A stretch of 5,717 nucleotides of DNA from Pseudomonadota bacterium. Lineage in GTDB: Bacteria; Pseudomonadota; Alphaproteobacteria; Kiloniellales; J153. The stretch covers positions 1 to 5,717 of the forward strand of contig JACZWN010000204.1 of assembly GCA_022572105.1 (NCBI GenBank). The letters run 5' to 3'. Below, piece after piece: positions 5,463-5,717 of the stretch (positions are counted from its first letter, which is position 1; each line of letters starts with the position of its first letter). The translations under genes and the position numbers were made by a program. The notes beneath the pieces were generated by a model. It was not told the DNA's origin. It saw nothing but the letters and a program-made list of their open reading frames with translations, and did not search any database.

Positions 5463-5717
5463 GAGACTGGCTCGTCTCGGCATTCGAGGGACGTCCCGAT
5501 CGGTGTCGTGATGCGGAATCGGTTGTCACCGACGTAACGCTTCCCCTCGGGTTAAGGCCGCTGGGCGTCACGGTTTGGCAGACCTTGGCCGATGCCGCGG
5601 AGAACGATGAGGAGAAAGCTAGGCTGCTTACCAACTTGTCGACTGCTCATGCCAGCGTAGGCGGTACGAAGGGGGCGCTGGAGGCCGTCCAAGACGCGGT
5701 GGAGATTTATCGCCGCC
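5459..5717 (+). CDS. TPR-repeat protein, partial (sensor half of a STAND-TPR pair)
   Basis: ATG 5459-5461 overlaps the preceding TGA (5460-5462), and the frame stays open for 86 codons to the window edge, so the 3' end is missing. Residues 1-50 (from MRDWLVSAFEGRPDRC through LPLGLRPLGVTVWQTL) look like helical linker. Residues 53-86 (KARLLTNLSTAHASVGG, then ALEAVQDAVEIYRR) fit a tetratricopeptide repeat: two helices around a Gly-rich turn, with alanines at the usual packing positions of helix B. In STAND proteins such repeats follow the NTPase on the same chain as the ligand-sensing array, so this is probably the sensor of the upstream NTPase. The frame is -1 relative to that gene. Either the two are coupled cistrons or one base has been gained or lost. 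More repeats are expected downstream. Confidence 0.7.
   Translation, partial: MRDWLVSAFEGRPDRCRDAESVVTDVTLPLGLRPLGVTVWQTLADAAENDEEKARLLTNLSTAHASVGGTKGALEAVQDAVEIYRR

Overview
The window is GC-rich DNA, by eye about two-thirds G+C, with long open shadow frames on both strands. The gene order pdxJ-acpS-lepB-rnc-era, all on the + strand, together with the LepB and AcpS sequence style, points to an alphaproteobacterium, plausibly a Rhodospirillales-like lineage. That assignment rests on recalled family character and gene order, not on a search.

Positions 1-111 are a leader with no recognisable gene. Positions 112-2905 form a tight housekeeping cluster. pdxJ makes pyridoxine 5'-phosphate, acpS activates acyl carrier protein, lepB is signal peptidase I and rnc is RNase III. 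pdxJ and acpS are 17 nt apart, and lepB and rnc overlap by 14 nt. The acpS-lepB gap (1314-1440) is exactly tiled by a 43-codon candidate ORF. It shares GTGA with the acpS stop and TAATG with the lepB start, and it also contains two mutually exclusive hairpins.

Positions 2906-3213 separate rnc from era. They hold an imperfect inverted repeat of CACCACAGAGGCACAGAG-type and ACCACGAAGACACAAAG-type units around a GC hairpin. It looks like an invading dispersed repeat inside an otherwise compact operon. It generates spurious ORFs and an open but artefactual upstream extension of era, whose real start is most likely 3214. era (3214-4134) encodes an intact GTPase with a KH domain.

After era, where many alphaproteobacteria carry recO, the window instead enters accessory DNA. 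A 416-aa STAND-like P-loop NTPase (4212-5462) is followed, through an ATGA overlap, by an ORF starting at 5459 that runs off the window and contains a tetratricopeptide-type repeat. Together they look like the NTPase and sensor halves of one STAND-TPR protein, either naturally split into two coupled cistrons or separated by a one-base frameshift. STAND-TPR proteins are signalling switches, some of them in phage defence or programmed cell death, but no effector domain is visible here, so the role is open. This pair is the most novel part of the window.
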